This document shows positions 27,594 through 40,291 of a stretch of DNA of 64,000 bases, piece by piece. The notes below the pieces were generated by a model that was not told the origin of the DNA, ran no database searches, and saw only the letters and a list, made by a program, of their open reading frames with translations. Made by a program: the position numbers and the translations under genes. Each line of letters starts with the position of its first letter. The first letter of the stretch is position 1. Source of the DNA: Taenia hydatigena (lineage: Eukaryota; Platyhelminthes; Cestoda; Cyclophyllidea; Taeniidae); NCBI GenBank assembly GCA_036345935.2, contig JADWOT020000006.1, positions 5,273,543-5,337,542 of the forward strand. The letters run 5' to 3'.

Positions 27594-29099
27594 ATGATGG
27601 ATGAGTTTCCATGTAAAACCTCTGAGAAGTCGAGTCCTAGCTTCCCCGAGGATGCAGACTACGATGAAGAGCAACTTCCTGTCTACAATCAGTCCGAACC
27701 CCACGAAAATCCTCCTTCAGCCGAATCACCTATTGATAAACTGTCGAGTGATGTCACTTTGGTGGCCGATGAGGAGGATGACGAGATGGAGGGCATAAAG
27801 CCTTTAGCTTCAAATCTCGACAGTCCCAAGCCCAATATCGATATGGGCGATAAAAAGGTGCATTGGACCACACGTCACGTACAGCTGCTACTTAACCGTG
27901 TTGAGGAGCATCTCAATGAATTTAATGTTCAGAAGAAACACAAGGCCGTTTGGCAGGCAATTGGAGCTGAAATGGAGCCTTATGGTTTTACTACTGAGCA
28001 CTGCTACAACAAGTGGAAGAATCTTCGGCGTGACGTCCGCCTTTTGGTCAACAATCCTTCGAAAGTTGTTAGGAATGCTGCAATCCTTCGTCAGGTTGCT
28101 CGCCTTATCCTTGTCATATATCCCAACGTTGATGCCAGTACAATGCAGGTTTGTGACAGGAGCGGTATAAAGTCCCTACCCGCTACCCCCGGGGGTCAGG
28201 GTTGTGCTAATAAAACTGCAACTGTTGATGTTCATTATAGTGGCTTCAATTCGCCCCACGGCAAACTAAGTAATGGTACTCCCCCTCGTCCCAACAATTC
28301 CCTCTATGCCGCGGCTGGTCCGGTTAATGTCCATTCCACCCCCAGCAGTGTTGAAAAGAGTTTTTGCGGAGCTGCTAAATCAGGAAACGTCCCGGCTACT
28401 GCACTTTTCGTTGATTCGCTCTCTAACGGTGATAAGGTGCAAAATATATTCAATCAGGGTTCCCACCCCGAACCGGACTCAACTGGTCCTTTTCAGTTTC
28501 CCTTCAATCAGACGGCGGCAGCCTTGTTTTTTCAGTCCCAGTTATTTTCCGACCTGGTTAAACAGCAACAGCTGAAAAGTCAGATGAACTCCAAGTCTCA
28601 GGATCAGGTGCATGACCTCTCAGCCGCCCAGAATGGCTCTTCCAATACATTTAGTATTCTTCAGCAGGCGCTCTCCAACCCACCCTGCAACGACCTAAGT
28701 GCCCTCTCTGTTATCACCACCAACTTGATAAACAGCATGGCGGGTTTGACCCCGCAGGTAAACGAATCCGAGTGCCCAAGTACGAATAGCAACAACGGTA
28801 ACAATACTATCTCAGCAAACAGTACCAACCCCAACCCACTCTTAGGTCTCTTCCCTAACATACCCCTTAGTCTCCTAGAGCGCTTCGCTCCCAATAGCTG
28901 CGAAATTACGGAAATCATCGAGAGCTTACGGGCAGAGGATGACGCTCAGTTTCGTGTGGCTGATATGATGTCTGACGCTGCTGAACAGCTGCGCCGAGCC
29001 TGTCAAAGGCGGCAGGCAGCGTTAGATAAACTCCTCGATCTGGTCAAGAGGCAAGCTAACGGTGGGGGCTCTGCCGGTGATACGGGTAATGTCACTTAG
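27594..29099 (+). CDS. Intronless Myb/SANT-like (trihelix/MADF-type) DNA-binding protein
   Basis: A single 501-codon frame with no introns; ATG at 27594 or 27597 (MMDEF). The N-terminal 85 residues are acidic and Ser/Pro-rich. Residues about 88-155 form a trihelix Myb/SANT-like domain: VHWTTRHVQLLLNRVEEH, AVWQAIGAEMEPYGF, then CYNKWKNLRRDVRLL, with the expected spaced Trp residues and the C-x-NKWKNL third helix. The centre is low-complexity, rich in Asn, Ser, Gln and Pro. The last 65 residues hold a predicted coiled coil (AAEQLRRACQRRQAALDKLL) that could mediate dimerisation. A sequence-specific DNA-binding role is likely; the targets are unknown. The upstream start context is T-rich. It could also be an exapted transposon-derived gene, since this fold is common in such proteins. 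Confidence 0.82.
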   Translation: MMDEFPCKTSEKSSPSFPEDADYDEEQLPVYNQSEPHENPPSAESPIDKLSSDVTLVADEEDDEMEGIKPLASNLDSPKPNIDMGDKKVHWTTRHVQLLLNRVEEHLNEFNVQKKHKAVWQAIGAEMEPYGFTTEHCYNKWKNLRRDVRLLVNNPSKVVRNAAILRQVARLILVIYPNVDASTMQVCDRSGIKSLPATPGGQGCANKTATVDVHYSGFNSPHGKLSNGTPPRPNNSLYAAAGPVNVHSTPSSVEKSFCGAAKSGNVPATALFVDSLSNGDKVQNIFNQGSHPEPDSTGPFQFPFNQTAAALFFQSQLFSDLVKQQQLKSQMNSKSQDQVHDLSAAQNGSSNTFSILQQALSNPPCNDLSALSVITTNLINSMAGLTPQVNESECPSTNSNNGNNTISANSTNPNPLLGLFPNIPLSLLERFAPNSCEITEIIESLRAEDDAQFRVADMMSDAAEQLRRACQRRQAALDKLLDLVKRQANGGGSAGDTGNVT

Positions 29100-29504
29100 C
29101 TCAACACAAGGTCTCGTTTCAACGTCTTGATACATTCCTCCATGGAAAAGGCGCCGCTCTCTTGCATTCCATGTTGTGCGTGCACGCATTCCTTCTCCTC
29201 TATGTGCTCAGAATCAATTTCCGTCCATCTGTTAGCTGAGGAGCTGCGGCGGCGTGGGGGCGGTGTAGGATCTCCCAAATACTGGTCGGTGTCTCTCTCT
29301 CCCCTCCTTGCCACACTCACAACCGCACTACTCTGGGCTGTGCTCTATTTGGATATGAACAATGATTTATGTATTTTATACACATGTACACTGCAGGACT
29401 TTTGCATTCTGTCTATCACCTCTCTCTCCCATCTCTGCTAACGTGTTAGCGGGAATACGCATTTACCAATTCCTCCCCCCCCCCCTTTTATTTTTCCAAT
29501 GAAG

Positions 29505-29510
29505 AATAAA
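29505..29510 (+). terminator. Polyadenylation signal AATAAA
   Basis: AATAAA about 400 nt downstream of the SANT-like stop, after a C-run and T-run at 29473-29496. It is the first canonical signal on this strand after the gene. Confidence 0.5.
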
Positions 29511-32500
29511 AAGAAGAAGGTCCTCCTCCCCAGCATGGAATGCTCAGGGCACTAGGTAGAAGCACCTAACTGCCGTCCATATCAATAGGCATTTCAGCTA
29601 AGCCGACATCGTAACTATTTTTGACCATCAACTCTTTTGATAGCCGTATGCGTGTTTTTAACTTGTTCTTAGTAAACCTTCTGGCAATACGTCTGCCTTC
29701 CCTCCTCCCTCTTCCCATCACTTCACCCACTTGTATTGCTTTAACGTGTATCATTCCTAAAGGTGTCGCCTCGTCACTGCCTCCTTCCTCGGTCGCTTTT
29801 ATCTGGCCTTTTAAATAACTGTACTTTCGTTGCCCCACCCTTCTCTTCTCCTTGTTCCGCAATTAAATGTAATCATAAATCGAAAACTTGAGACATTTGC
29901 GGTAAATCGGTTCATTTTCTTCGGAGAATGTTGAGTAGTTCGATCTTCGCCAACGCCTGACGAGTAGGCCCTGTACGAACGTTTAGGACAGGGCAATTCT
30001 CGCCACGAACTTGGTTCTGTGTGGCAGCTTACTGGTAGCGGACTTGAGTTCTACGCATAAAATTGTTCGCAAATTATAGAAGCGCGAGGGGGAAATTTTA
30101 CCCGTCGTGGATACGAACATCTCTCGGGTATCTCCGCTCTCTCGCTGGTGAAGGCTTGGGGTCATTCATGTCCCATTAAGTTGGGACTTGAGTAACGAGC
30201 TGATCGAATACCGCTGACTATGCTCATGGGTCTCTTGTCCCTAACCAGGATGCACATGAATGTTTGACTACTGGCTTGGGCTTCACCTTTGTTCACCGCC
30301 TACCACTTTAGGGTGCCGAGTTTCTTCAACACTGCAGAGGGCCTAGTGCGGTAACACTTAGGCAGTCCAAACACCAGAGCGTTAGATTGGGGAGGGGGTG
30401 TTCAATTTAGCTTCCATAGAGGTTCAAATACTGGCAGTTGCAACGGGTGAGCGGCCTGTCAAGTGTTCAGGGCTGGTGTGGGATTATATAGGATTAAGTC
30501 TATTCTGTGGTGAGATTGGATGGTCGAAGCGATGCGTCGGTATCTCCCTAAACACTGCCGTCATCACGATCAAAACTTTGTAGGACATAGTTATCCCCAC
30601 TTTGAGTCCTTCATTGTCTGCTATCTCGATAATTACAGTAGCAACTTTAGAAGTTATCCAAGAGTAGCTAGCCTAAGAGTGACCTCCAAACTAGCGAGTC
30701 ATGCCGTGATCTCACTCTGCTCTGACATTGTGGTTTAAAGTCCCTATAATTAAAAATGATTACAATGTGAACCATCAAAGTTGCCCAGTGGCTTGGTAAC
30801 CAGACTAATGGAAGTTAGAATTGGGGAGATTGCCTTGAATACGTAGGTACTCACCAGCCTTGAAGGGAGGTATAACAATATGTTTTAGACACCTGGACTA
30901 CTAAATCGTGGTATCATGAGGTAATAAGGTCGGTCTTAGCTGAATAGAACGCATAAAATCCCTGCTGCTCCGATCACTCAGATGTCATCCACCAATCAGT
31001 GTTCGCCATTTGGAATGAGAGTTGCAGTGCACCTGTTTTCCCATACAATTAAACAATCTTATGATCAAGCTCTTCTTTATGCATTACTCGATAGCTTGCG
31101 CTTAATTGAGTGAGTTTTGACCGCACTTCCTCAACCGATGTGATCTGGTCTAGGTGAATGTCGTGACGTGACGTGAAGTATCGGTGGAGGGCCACGACTT
31201 CGTTTCACCCTCGCGAAGTGACACAAATTTGATGGGAATTTAGATCTTAAAGAACATGGCTCCTCTGCCTTTTGGCGATTTGTATGATCAGGGCAGCGAA
31301 TGATGTGACACGATCGGCACTACGGAGATGAATACCGCCCTCCCCCCCTCCTCCTCCCCCTTTCCAGCATGACTCATCGCGAGGGTAAGTGCGAACACCT
31401 ATCGATCGGTTGGCTTGTTCAGGTCACATCAATGGGATGATCCTGACGAGTCCACAAATAAATCGTTTAAACGATTACGTCCATGTTGGTCTCACCTCCT
31501 CTCCTCTTTACTCCCATACTCTGCCAAATACTGCCATTGGGGCGGGGTTACAAAGAGCGCCCATGGAGGCTGATTCAAAACAAATCATCACACGATGATT
31601 TGGTTATACATTTATATATAACGCAACTTCGACTAGAGCATTGGCGGTCAGGCTAGCCTTTTCTGGGCAACTGAGGACCTCAATTATTTGCAAACCTTGG
31701 TATTGTTTCACTAGGATGGAAAGTGATCGCAAAAAATTTCATTGCCTCCAAAAGCCTTTTAGTGATGAGTGAGTATCGTTGTAAATGCACATTACATTGC
31801 GACACTCTCCATTAATGCAATTTTTACCATCGATTGTCTTTGAGGCTTTTAAGAGTGGGCAATGCGCAAGAGGGAGGAGGGGTTGGCGGTGGGGTGGAAG
31901 GATACCACTTTGGGTAATTAATTTTTGCCCAGAATTCTAACTTACCGACTGGTAACGCGTGCACTCCTGCAGTCCCAGCATTTTTGACGGTGAAGTGCCA
32001 CTGAGTCATGGCCTGGGGCCTGCTTGTACTCACCGTGACTTCTGGCTCGAGAACTGCTGGACAGGCCAGCTGAGGTGAAGCATATGGCCGGGTGTGGGTG
32101 TGTGTGTGTGTAAGCGCGCCAGCGTTCGGATTAACTGGCCTAACTCGGAGTCGTAAATCAGCTTGCAAAGGCTAGCCTTCAGATCTTGTCTCACGTTGGC
32201 AGGCCCTGACCGATTAGGCGGATTACTGTCGTCTCATACAATGATCGAATAGGTCGCTTCGTCTCAGAGACGTGACACAAAGGATGCAATTTTAATGCCA
32301 AAATTTTGTGTTTTTGACTCGGACAAGCGTCAATCTCCTCTAATGGGACCCAATAATCTCTACTTGATCCGCCTTTTTGAGCTTCCTCGAATTGGGCCAC
32401 CAGACAACGACCACACCGGTCTCGTGCCATCGTTCGCTCTCTCGCTCTACCTCTTCTCGTGTGGCTCGGACGGACGCTTGCGTACAAAACACACACACAC

Positions 32501-32640
32501 ATCGGCCACTTCATGAGTCACTTGCATGTGAACAAAGAACTCCCATGATTCATCACCCCCAGTTCCTCTCTCTCTCCGCCGTCGTCGCATACTTAGCAGT
32601 AGTAGCAGTGGCGGTGGCGGTGGCGGCAGCGGTAATGGTC

Positions 32641-32642
<2 letters not shown>

Positions 32643-32672
<30 letters not shown>
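32643..32672 (+). repeat. (AG)15 microsatellite
   Basis: Thirty bases of perfect AG dinucleotide, just after an imperfect GGTGGC/GGCGGT run at about 32610-32630. Confidence 0.95.
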
Positions 32673-32675
<3 letters not shown>

Positions 32676-33380
32676 CCTCATACACATCATTAATAACAAC
32701 ATAAACAATTGGGGCGAAACAAAGAGAAGGGTGTTTGGATACCTCCACTCACTTGAGGTGTTTTAAGCATAGGAAGACCGGACTCCAGAAATCGCATAAC
32801 CAGGCGCATTGAGGACATAGGCAAGGAAGACGCAAGCCATTACGGGGCATCAATAGTTGTGAATTTAAAATTATTTACGAAGGAAATAAACAGAAAGGTG
32901 GTTTGAGATGGTCCACCTTGGGGCTGCGTCAAATTGGTCATTGAAGAAGTTACAAAAGCCCCCAAATTCAAAAGGGAAAATCAACTGCCCAGTTCCATTT
33001 GAACTCTAATTTTATGCTTCATTTGTCCTTTTTTGTAAGATTCGTTTCGCCTCAGGTTGATGTTGAAACTCGAATGAAAACCTGGAAAGTCACACGTGCT
33101 TAATACCAACAGATGAGACGTGACAGACAAAGTCTTACATAGTCAGGATGCATAAATCTCCTAGAATTTGCTCCCTAACACGTCCGCAATCAGAGTTACG
33201 TTAAGGCAACACCCTGATATTTTAACAGGCATCAATGTCACACATACGTGACGCGTATGTGGAATAATTAACATTACACGTTCGAGCTTCACTAAGCCTA
33301 GTACACGATTCGCACCTGAGCGACTATCAGGAGGAGAATTGGATACATGGCAGGCAATGGGAGCGACTGTCTGATTTAAT

Positions 33381-33413
33381 CGTCGTCGTCGTCATCGACG
33401 TCGTCGTCGTCGC
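33381..33413 (+). repeat. Imperfect CGT trinucleotide repeat
   Basis: CGT units interrupted once by CATCGA, so that the middle is also locally palindromic (CATCGACGTCG). It lies in a GC-rich patch. Confidence 0.85.
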
Positions 33414-35711
33414 CTTAAACGAGAGGGGGAGAGTGGGGAGTGAGCGCGAGCAATGAACGAATGAGCGTCGGGCGATAACTGTGGCTACATGCCCCCAACA
33501 CCACGTGTGCGTGTCATCCTTGCGCTCCTCCTTCCGGGGCGTGAGGACACGCTCGATAATCCTAGCCCCATCGCCCCGACTCTCGCGACATGACTCATCC
33601 CCACTCCCTCTCTAAACCTTCACACCAGGACCCTCTGGTCGTCTATTCCATTTGCATTACAAGCCCAAATCTAATCAACAGTGCGCCTCATTGTTCCCAA
33701 CGTTGAGCAATTTTATGTTGATGAGCGCCCGGTGGCTGGTGCTATCGGCTAGTCGTTTTGCTATTTTTTGAGCATTTAAACAATTGTGTGACATTAGAAT
33801 AAACTGAAATGTTTCCACAAAATCTCACAGGACTTTGAGTAAGAATCTTACAAAAAAAATTGCATAAACTGCTAGATTGTGTAGTTAATCGCCTAACCAA
33901 AGCGGCAGCCACTGCTTTTAGCTTGCTCGTTACCACTGCAGCCCAAGATTTTATTTTTTTAGTATGACAGCAATAGCCATTAACTTTTCTGATCAAATCA
34001 GCTTCTAACTCAAGCACTGAGTGAACCTGGGATTGCCCTCAGACCATGGCTGCCCTACATCCTGACTAAGCAAAAGGATACAACTGAATGTAGTGACACA
34101 GGCTCCGTTTTGACCTTCTGCGTTGGGGCAGACAGCTTCACTTACTTCCATTTGGTAGGTTCTGGATCAAATTTAGACTTGATTTGTTTTGTAACATGCG
34201 GCATTTGAGTGATTTTCTAGGTTGAAATGCAGATATCCACAAGCTTTTACAACAAAATTTCCGGATTCGATTAGATTTGCAACCCCATTTGTACTTCATG
34301 TCAAAAACCATTAGGTTTATATTGAGCTTTGATTTGTCATTTCCATTGAAGTGGTTCGATCAGAACTGGCTGCCAGTGCCCTCTAATAGCCTTCCAGACG
34401 CTTGTGCTGCAAATCTCGCAAACCACAATGTTGGCTTCACTGCTGGAACAATCCAATTTTCGGTGTAGCAAATCTGTAATCTACAGAGGCCTAGAACTCC
34501 CCATAGTTGTTTAAGTCAACACCCATGCGATAGGATCTTCGGTACAGTGTTCAACTCCCAAATAATTTTACGTGTACCCCTAATAAAATGATTTTCAAAT
34601 CAATTCCTATTCAAGATTGTCAATGTCAAACAAACGCTGCATTCTTAGACAAGCTTGTGAGTATAATGGCGTCAGCGGACTTATTTTTCTCCCCTTGTAG
34701 TTGGATAATGATGATGCTCCACAGAGATCCAAATAATGCACTACCAATCGGTTCCTTTACTTTTAAGAACATTAGCGATTTAAAATGATTTGTGATATGG
34801 TTTTATTCTCTTTATCAGTTTGTTTATTCAATATGAGCTGCTACCATATGCACGACAATTAAAGAATCAAGGCTAATAAGTGATTTCATTATTTCTGTCC
34901 TTTTTTCCGCCATTGTAAAGACTACCGATTCATTGTTTTTTAAAGGCCAATGAACAGTGCTGTGTTTTTACTGCCGGCTAATGATCCGCAGTCGGTAATT
35001 GGGTGGTGGAAGTGATATTTTGTGAGTTGTATAAGCATTGTCCTTTTAAATAACTTTATTAACTTGCTACTCCATAATAGAACATGCATTTTACACAATT
35101 GTTGACCGAATCTATGGCTGAATTAGTGGTTGTTTGGGTATCCGACGCTGACTGCGACCCGTCACATAAATTATGTGATACGTTATAATTTGTTTGTAGA
35201 CTTTTTTAGGGGTGCAGGAAAGGATTGTTAGGCAGGTGGGTATCCACTTCTTTTCGGCCCACATATTCTGATTAATAATAGTGGCTAGCCGTGGGCTAAG
35301 TGTATAGTCACCTCTCAAGACAATGGTAATTCGGGGATGAGTAAAGCACCTTAAATTTAAATAAAAATGGGATTTCTCCTACTCTCGCTCTCAGCTGGGC
35401 TAAATCTTGAGTTCTACTAATGAATACAGATCTAGGAAAAGATAGCTTTGCAGAGGAGGACTTCCAAAAAACATGTTCATTACCATTGAGCGCTTTTAGT
35501 TTGACTGTTAGTACAGTCAGCACCATCTCTCGCATGAAGAAAAATTGGACTTTGTACTGAAGTACGGAAATGCCTGAACCCATCTTTACACCCTCTTGTG
35601 TAGGCATGAACAAATACGGAGCTTGAACAAGGCAACAGGATGGTGATAGATAATAACGACGAAGAAGTACTCATAGGATCTGCAGCATTGCGACAAATGT
35701 CTGTTGGCTCC

Positions 35712-35745
35712 TGGAGGGAGGAGGGGGAGGGGAGGGGAGAAGGAT
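35712..35745 (+). other. G-rich run with quadruplex potential
   Basis: Four or more G runs of three to five bases separated by one to three bases, on a purine-only strand. This fits the usual G-quadruplex pattern. It is not in a recognised gene. Confidence 0.6.
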
Positions 35746-36019
35746 AATGGTATCTTCAAAATACAACTGACCTACACCCGGAGCTAGCAGCATATCAATT
35801 TTGAACCATCAAATGCATGAAAGAACTACCAAATTTAGTTTATTTTAGGTTTCACAAAAATCTCTCGACGGATTAATGGAACAGACGGAAGTTAACATAA
35901 TGAACAAATGATATACTAGCCTCCTTCTTCACCCACTTTGCAAATTCGACGAGTTGGGATTGGTCTCAAAACGAACTAAGTCAGATCCACTCACCTTGCC
36001 AAAGCCAAACCCAACTGGC

Positions 36020-36660
36020 ATTTGGGCGTGCCTCAGGGAAGAGGGAGCGAGAGAGGGAGATTCAAGTCACAACAGGGTTGTCATGGCATTCTCTAATGAT
36101 AACGATGTGCCCGCACATGTTCCCTTGATTACAATCTCTCGCTCCCTTTTTCCGTTCATCTCTGTTCCCCCACCCCCACCTACCTCGCCCACCATTCCCG
36201 CCACCCCCTTCCCAATTAACCGCCAACAGCAGTGCACAATGTTGGGCCTGTGAGATGGGAGGAGGGAGGGCGCGGGGATAGAGTGGAGGAGAATTGTCCC
36301 TACCCGCACACACACGGGCAACGCCCCACAATATCTCGTGAACGCGTGCGCACGTCCACCCGTCGCACGCGTACGACGAGCGCTTGCGTACACATGCAGG
36401 CAGGTGCGCGCCGCGTTCAGGGTTCTCGTTCGCCTTGTCTTTGTCTATCATCAACACTCATCCACCCACCCACACACACGCACGCGTGCACATACCGGGC
36501 GCTTCCTCCTCGCATCCCTCCTCTCGCCTCCTCCTGCTCCCGAATTCGCAATATTATGGCGTGCCGTTTGGGCGTGTGCGCTTGGGGTGACGCCCCTCCA
36601 TCCTGAGCGAGAGGCAGAGCGAGTGTTGTTTCGGCGCGGAGGTCGATCAATATGTCGGAA
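36020..36660. other. GC- and CpG-rich island
   Basis: About 640 bp with many CG dinucleotides, CA/CACG tracts (about 36305-36315 and 36470-36495) and C-rich runs. Six-frame reading gives overlapping basic, Pro/Arg-rich frames on both strands, which I judge non-coding. A promoter or first non-coding exon is the likeliest reading, but no downstream gene is evident. Confidence 0.4.
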
Positions 36661-38003
36661 ATGCAATGACGCGAGATCTTCGCAGTGCTACCCTCTGGAT
36701 GATCTGGCATGTAAACTGCTCCTCTTGGGCACAAAATCAGCAAACTGATGAGCTCTCCTTTCGTGAAGTCTGGTTTGATTCGTTGATCAACCTTAGCTCC
36801 AACGAACTTCAAAAGGCGACGCGTGAGCCAAAAACTATGGGCGTCGGGAACCAGGGTGCTTACCGATACGGCATTATTGGCAGTTTTACTTCCTCATTGT
36901 AGTGAAGTCATGGACTCGATTACAGCATAACTTCCTAGCTTGGTAAAGATCAAACCGATTGTGTGTGATCATGCTGATGTCTAAAGGGAAGCTCGCGACA
37001 AAAATGAACTGCTCCTACCAAGCAACTGCAATAGAAAACCTAGAGGTCCTCCTTTGGTTGGTCAGATTACTGACTGAACGGCTAATATGAATAAAGAACA
37101 TAATTTAAACCAACTCAACATTTAAACTTTCTACCATATTTGTTGTTAGCCTTGGTTTCAAAATGACTGGGAGCACATGCCGGTTGACCATCGATAAGCC
37201 AGAGTTGATACAGGTAGTCAAATGTCAAATCCACCAAACAGGCGTTAAGCCATTTCAAAAACTACCCACAAGTCCGATCAGAAACTTTTTGCCACCAGTT
37301 TAACAAAACCCAAAGTAACCGCAGAACCACCGTACGAAAACGTGGAATATGAGTACAATATCGGTAAGCGAACGCGCCCCACCCTTAAATTGACTTCAAG
37401 GCACCCTGTATTCTCCACGCCAGCCGCTTCCACACGCCGACACAAACATGAGAGCATTCACTGTCAGTCCAAACACATGCGTTGACCAGCCAGCAATTGA
37501 CACTAAAGTGCGGCCCAATTTCACCAAAAAATTACACCAAAAGCCTCCACCGCAGTTACGGCGAATAGCACGATGAGCTCCCCCGGACCGAAACAAAGGC
37601 CGCCAGACCTGGTAACGACAATCGCATTCACTAGAACAGCTACTTGCCGTTAAAAAGTAGCACAAGACGCAACCTTGAGAAGGGAAATTCAAACTCGCGT
37701 GCCGAAAGGCCAAAGGTCAGCGGCGGCATTTGCAGTTAATTGACCACCCTGGGTGAGCAGCTAGACTAGGTTGAGTTACTTAGGCGGTTCTGAGACGGCA
37801 CCGCAAACTGGCTCGTCGACTAAACGACTAAGATAGGCTTAAGCATGATAACTCAAAATACTGAGTGACAGCAGCTGGTAAATGCCAAGTAGGGCACATA
37901 AAACAACAGTCCCGAACCAGAGCCAAGAAAAAGCCATGGCACTCAAACCGCTTATTATTAAAACCAACAACACAGTTGCAGAAAACGGGAATTCAACGAT
38001 ACC

Positions 38004-40291
38004 TTAAAAGCGCACCGCGTTAATCTAGAAAGTAAACATTAAGGATAAGTACTTTGAAAAGAGAAAAAACACAAAAAACAAATTGAATAAAGGAAACCGT
38101 TTGGCCACAGACAAACCTGATTTACATTCCAGCCTTCAAATTGGAGCACGAAATGTTATATTAAGAAGCCAAGTCAATGAAAATACGGAAGCTAAGCAGC
38201 AAGAATAAACATTTACTTACCACATCATCAATCTTTAAAATGCTGCGAACCGTTTCCGTCGCCAAAGTGACAGCACTATAGGTGACCTGAAGAGGCTGAA
38301 GGACATTCTCCGCTATCATGTCACTGACAAAGCCCTAAAGTGACACAATCGAATAATAATGAGGTTCAGAATTGCCAATAGGTAGTGTATGCATAACGTG
38401 ATCCACACCTTGCGGACGTTGATGCCACAGTTAACCTCTCCATTCGAGTGGCGCGCCCTAAGTTCAGTAACTGTTTGAATGGGATTAAGACCGGCATTTT
38501 CCGCAAGTGTGTAAGGGATCACCTCCATGGCGTCGGAGAATGCTCTGAGACAATATTGCTCCAAGCCGGTGGTCTGGTTTGCTAAATGCGCCAACTTCTG
38601 GGAAATTTCAATCTCGGGAGCCCCACCACCGGCAATCAGGGCTCTGTGAAAAGGAAAACGCCAGCATACGTGAGAGTGATCAGACGAACAACGCGTGATT
38701 GATTAGAAAGGCGATGCCTACCGACGCTTGACAAGGCAGCGAATAACACAAAGGGCATCGTGAAGAGACCTGTCGGCCTCCTCTAAAACCAACTTGTTGG
38801 ATCCCCTGAGGAGGACAGAGACCGTGCGGCCTTTGTTTTGAATGCCAGAAATTTTAATAATCTTGGATCCACCGCTTTCAATTTCCTCCACAAGATCCGC
38901 TTTGCCCAGCACTTCAGGAGTGAGGTGGTCCACACTAGCAGCTGGTACACAGTTCAGAGTCTTGCAGATAAACTCAACTTCATCACGCTCAATATCTTTC
39001 ACAACCATGACTTTAAGTTTGCCGAAGTAATGCAGAGCAAGATCGTTGACAGCGTCGCGAAGAATACTCTTTTGTACGAGAACAACATTGGCGCCAGATT
39101 TCTTGACAGCCTTAACAATATTGAGTATGTATTGCCGTTCCTCCTTCATGATGCGATCCATTTGTGTGTAGTCGGTGACAACCACATTATTCTCCATATC
39201 AGTTTTTGGCGGAGATATGCAAAATTGTACCAGAGCAATCTTAGCCTTTTCAACTCGACGGACACCACAACCAGATTCAACCTTTTGGTTCAACAGGAGA
39301 CCATCAATAAGTTGTGCATCTTCAACGGTTCCGCTAAAGCAAAAAAATAGTATAGAATAAGCTTAAATAGAACAAGTAAAGGGACACACAGGATAAATTG
39401 AAGCCGACCTACCCAAGTTTCTTTACGATTCTTATATCCTTAAGGCTAACTGATTCAGGATCGTTCAGATCGGTGACAGCCAAAACAGAATCGACAGCAA
39501 TCGGCGAGAGGATGCTAGAGTATTGTGACACAACTTTAGAATTTAACGAGGTGGAGGCGATTTTAAGTAGCATATCTTTGTTAGCAAGATCAATAGGTTG
39601 GGACATCGCTGAGATAATCTCACACGCCTTTGAAGCTGCTAACTGGAATGACTCAGATATTACAGTAGGATGAAGTCCCTTGTTCAATAGCTTGGCACTA
39701 GCATCAAGTAGACTTCCAGCGAGGACAACAACAGAAGTTGTCCCGTCGCCAGCCTCAATGTCCTGTGCTTTGGAAAGCTCCACAAGCTGGAAGTACATAT
39801 GAAGATGAAAAGAAAAGTACCATTTTTGCAGCTGGATGAAGAAGCTTCATTTGCTTAAGAATGGTCGCACCGTCATTTGTTATGGTGACATCACCTTTGG
39901 GTTCTAGAATCTAAAAGTAGATGCACGAGACTGGTAGTAAAGGGCGATTCTAATAAATACAAGATTTGTAATAGAAATTCGATATCCATTCAAACGCAAC
40001 GTGCAGTATGTGCGCAAACTATTTCTACTAGTAAAGACTTTCCATGCAAAAAAGCAATGATCCACCTATGAGTCAGGCACATACAGATCAATTGAACGTG
40101 CAGGGGACTAACCATCTTATCCATGCCTCTGGGTCCCAGACTTGTACGAATAGCATCGGCAACAGCTAAGTAGAAGATAATCACCAAAGCACATAAATAC
40201 CCTTAGCAGCAACAATGTTGCTGTCACGAATAGCTTGAGGTTTACTTTTATCGGCAAACTCCTGACTCTTTTTGGGAGCCGTCGGTGACAT
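38004..40291 (-). CDS. CCT4: T-complex protein 1 subunit delta (CCT4), multi-exon
   Basis: Subunit of the cytosolic TRiC/CCT chaperonin, which folds actin, tubulin and other proteins by ATP hydrolysis. The start is ATG at 40291 ([18 protein letters not shown]), then NIVAAK and [18 protein letters not shown] across intron 1. Next come [16 protein letters not shown] (about 39870), [20 protein letters not shown] with the nucleotide-binding GDGTT (about 39750), a long exon 39293-38720 with [17 protein letters not shown] and [14 protein letters not shown] (apical domain), [19 protein letters not shown], then [17 protein letters not shown] (about 38490) and [14 protein letters not shown]. The last exon (38024-38004) adds INAVRF and a stop, comparable to the VVNTR end of vertebrate CCT4. 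Order and length are as expected. I read each junction through the N-terminal third in phase. Confidence 0.95.

Larger units (their letters stand above)
29511..38003. other. 8.5-kb gene-poor tract with GC-rich islands
   Basis: I find no exon with recognisable protein similarity on either strand. Composition is uneven. AT-rich stretches alternate with GC-rich, CpG-containing patches near 31.8-32.7, 33.4-33.6 and 36.0-36.7 kb, which also hold the simple repeats. Long frames in the GC-rich patches appear in several frames on both strands at once, which indicates composition rather than coding. The patches could be promoters, enhancers or non-coding RNA exons; nothing in the sequence decides this. 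Confidence 0.5.

Noticed and set aside
29566..29862. 98-codon basic minus-strand frame downstream of the SANT-like gene
   Set aside because: It has no recognisable domain and lies in the probable 3' flank of the SANT-like gene. Looked at because it is Lys/Arg-rich like a ribosomal protein, but no family motif was found.
32377..32766. 129-codon plus-strand frame with an Arg-Glu repeat
   Set aside because: The repeat is the AG microsatellite read in frame. There is no domain or splice context.
36062..36812. Several overlapping 100-136-codon frames on both strands
   Set aside because: Many frames open at once in a GC-rich patch, with Arg/Pro/His bias and no domain. This is a composition effect.
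37396..37713. 105-codon Cys-rich minus-strand frame just downstream of CCT4
   Set aside because: The CCT4 stop is already placed at 38004 by an in-phase last exon. This frame has no domain and no link to CCT4.
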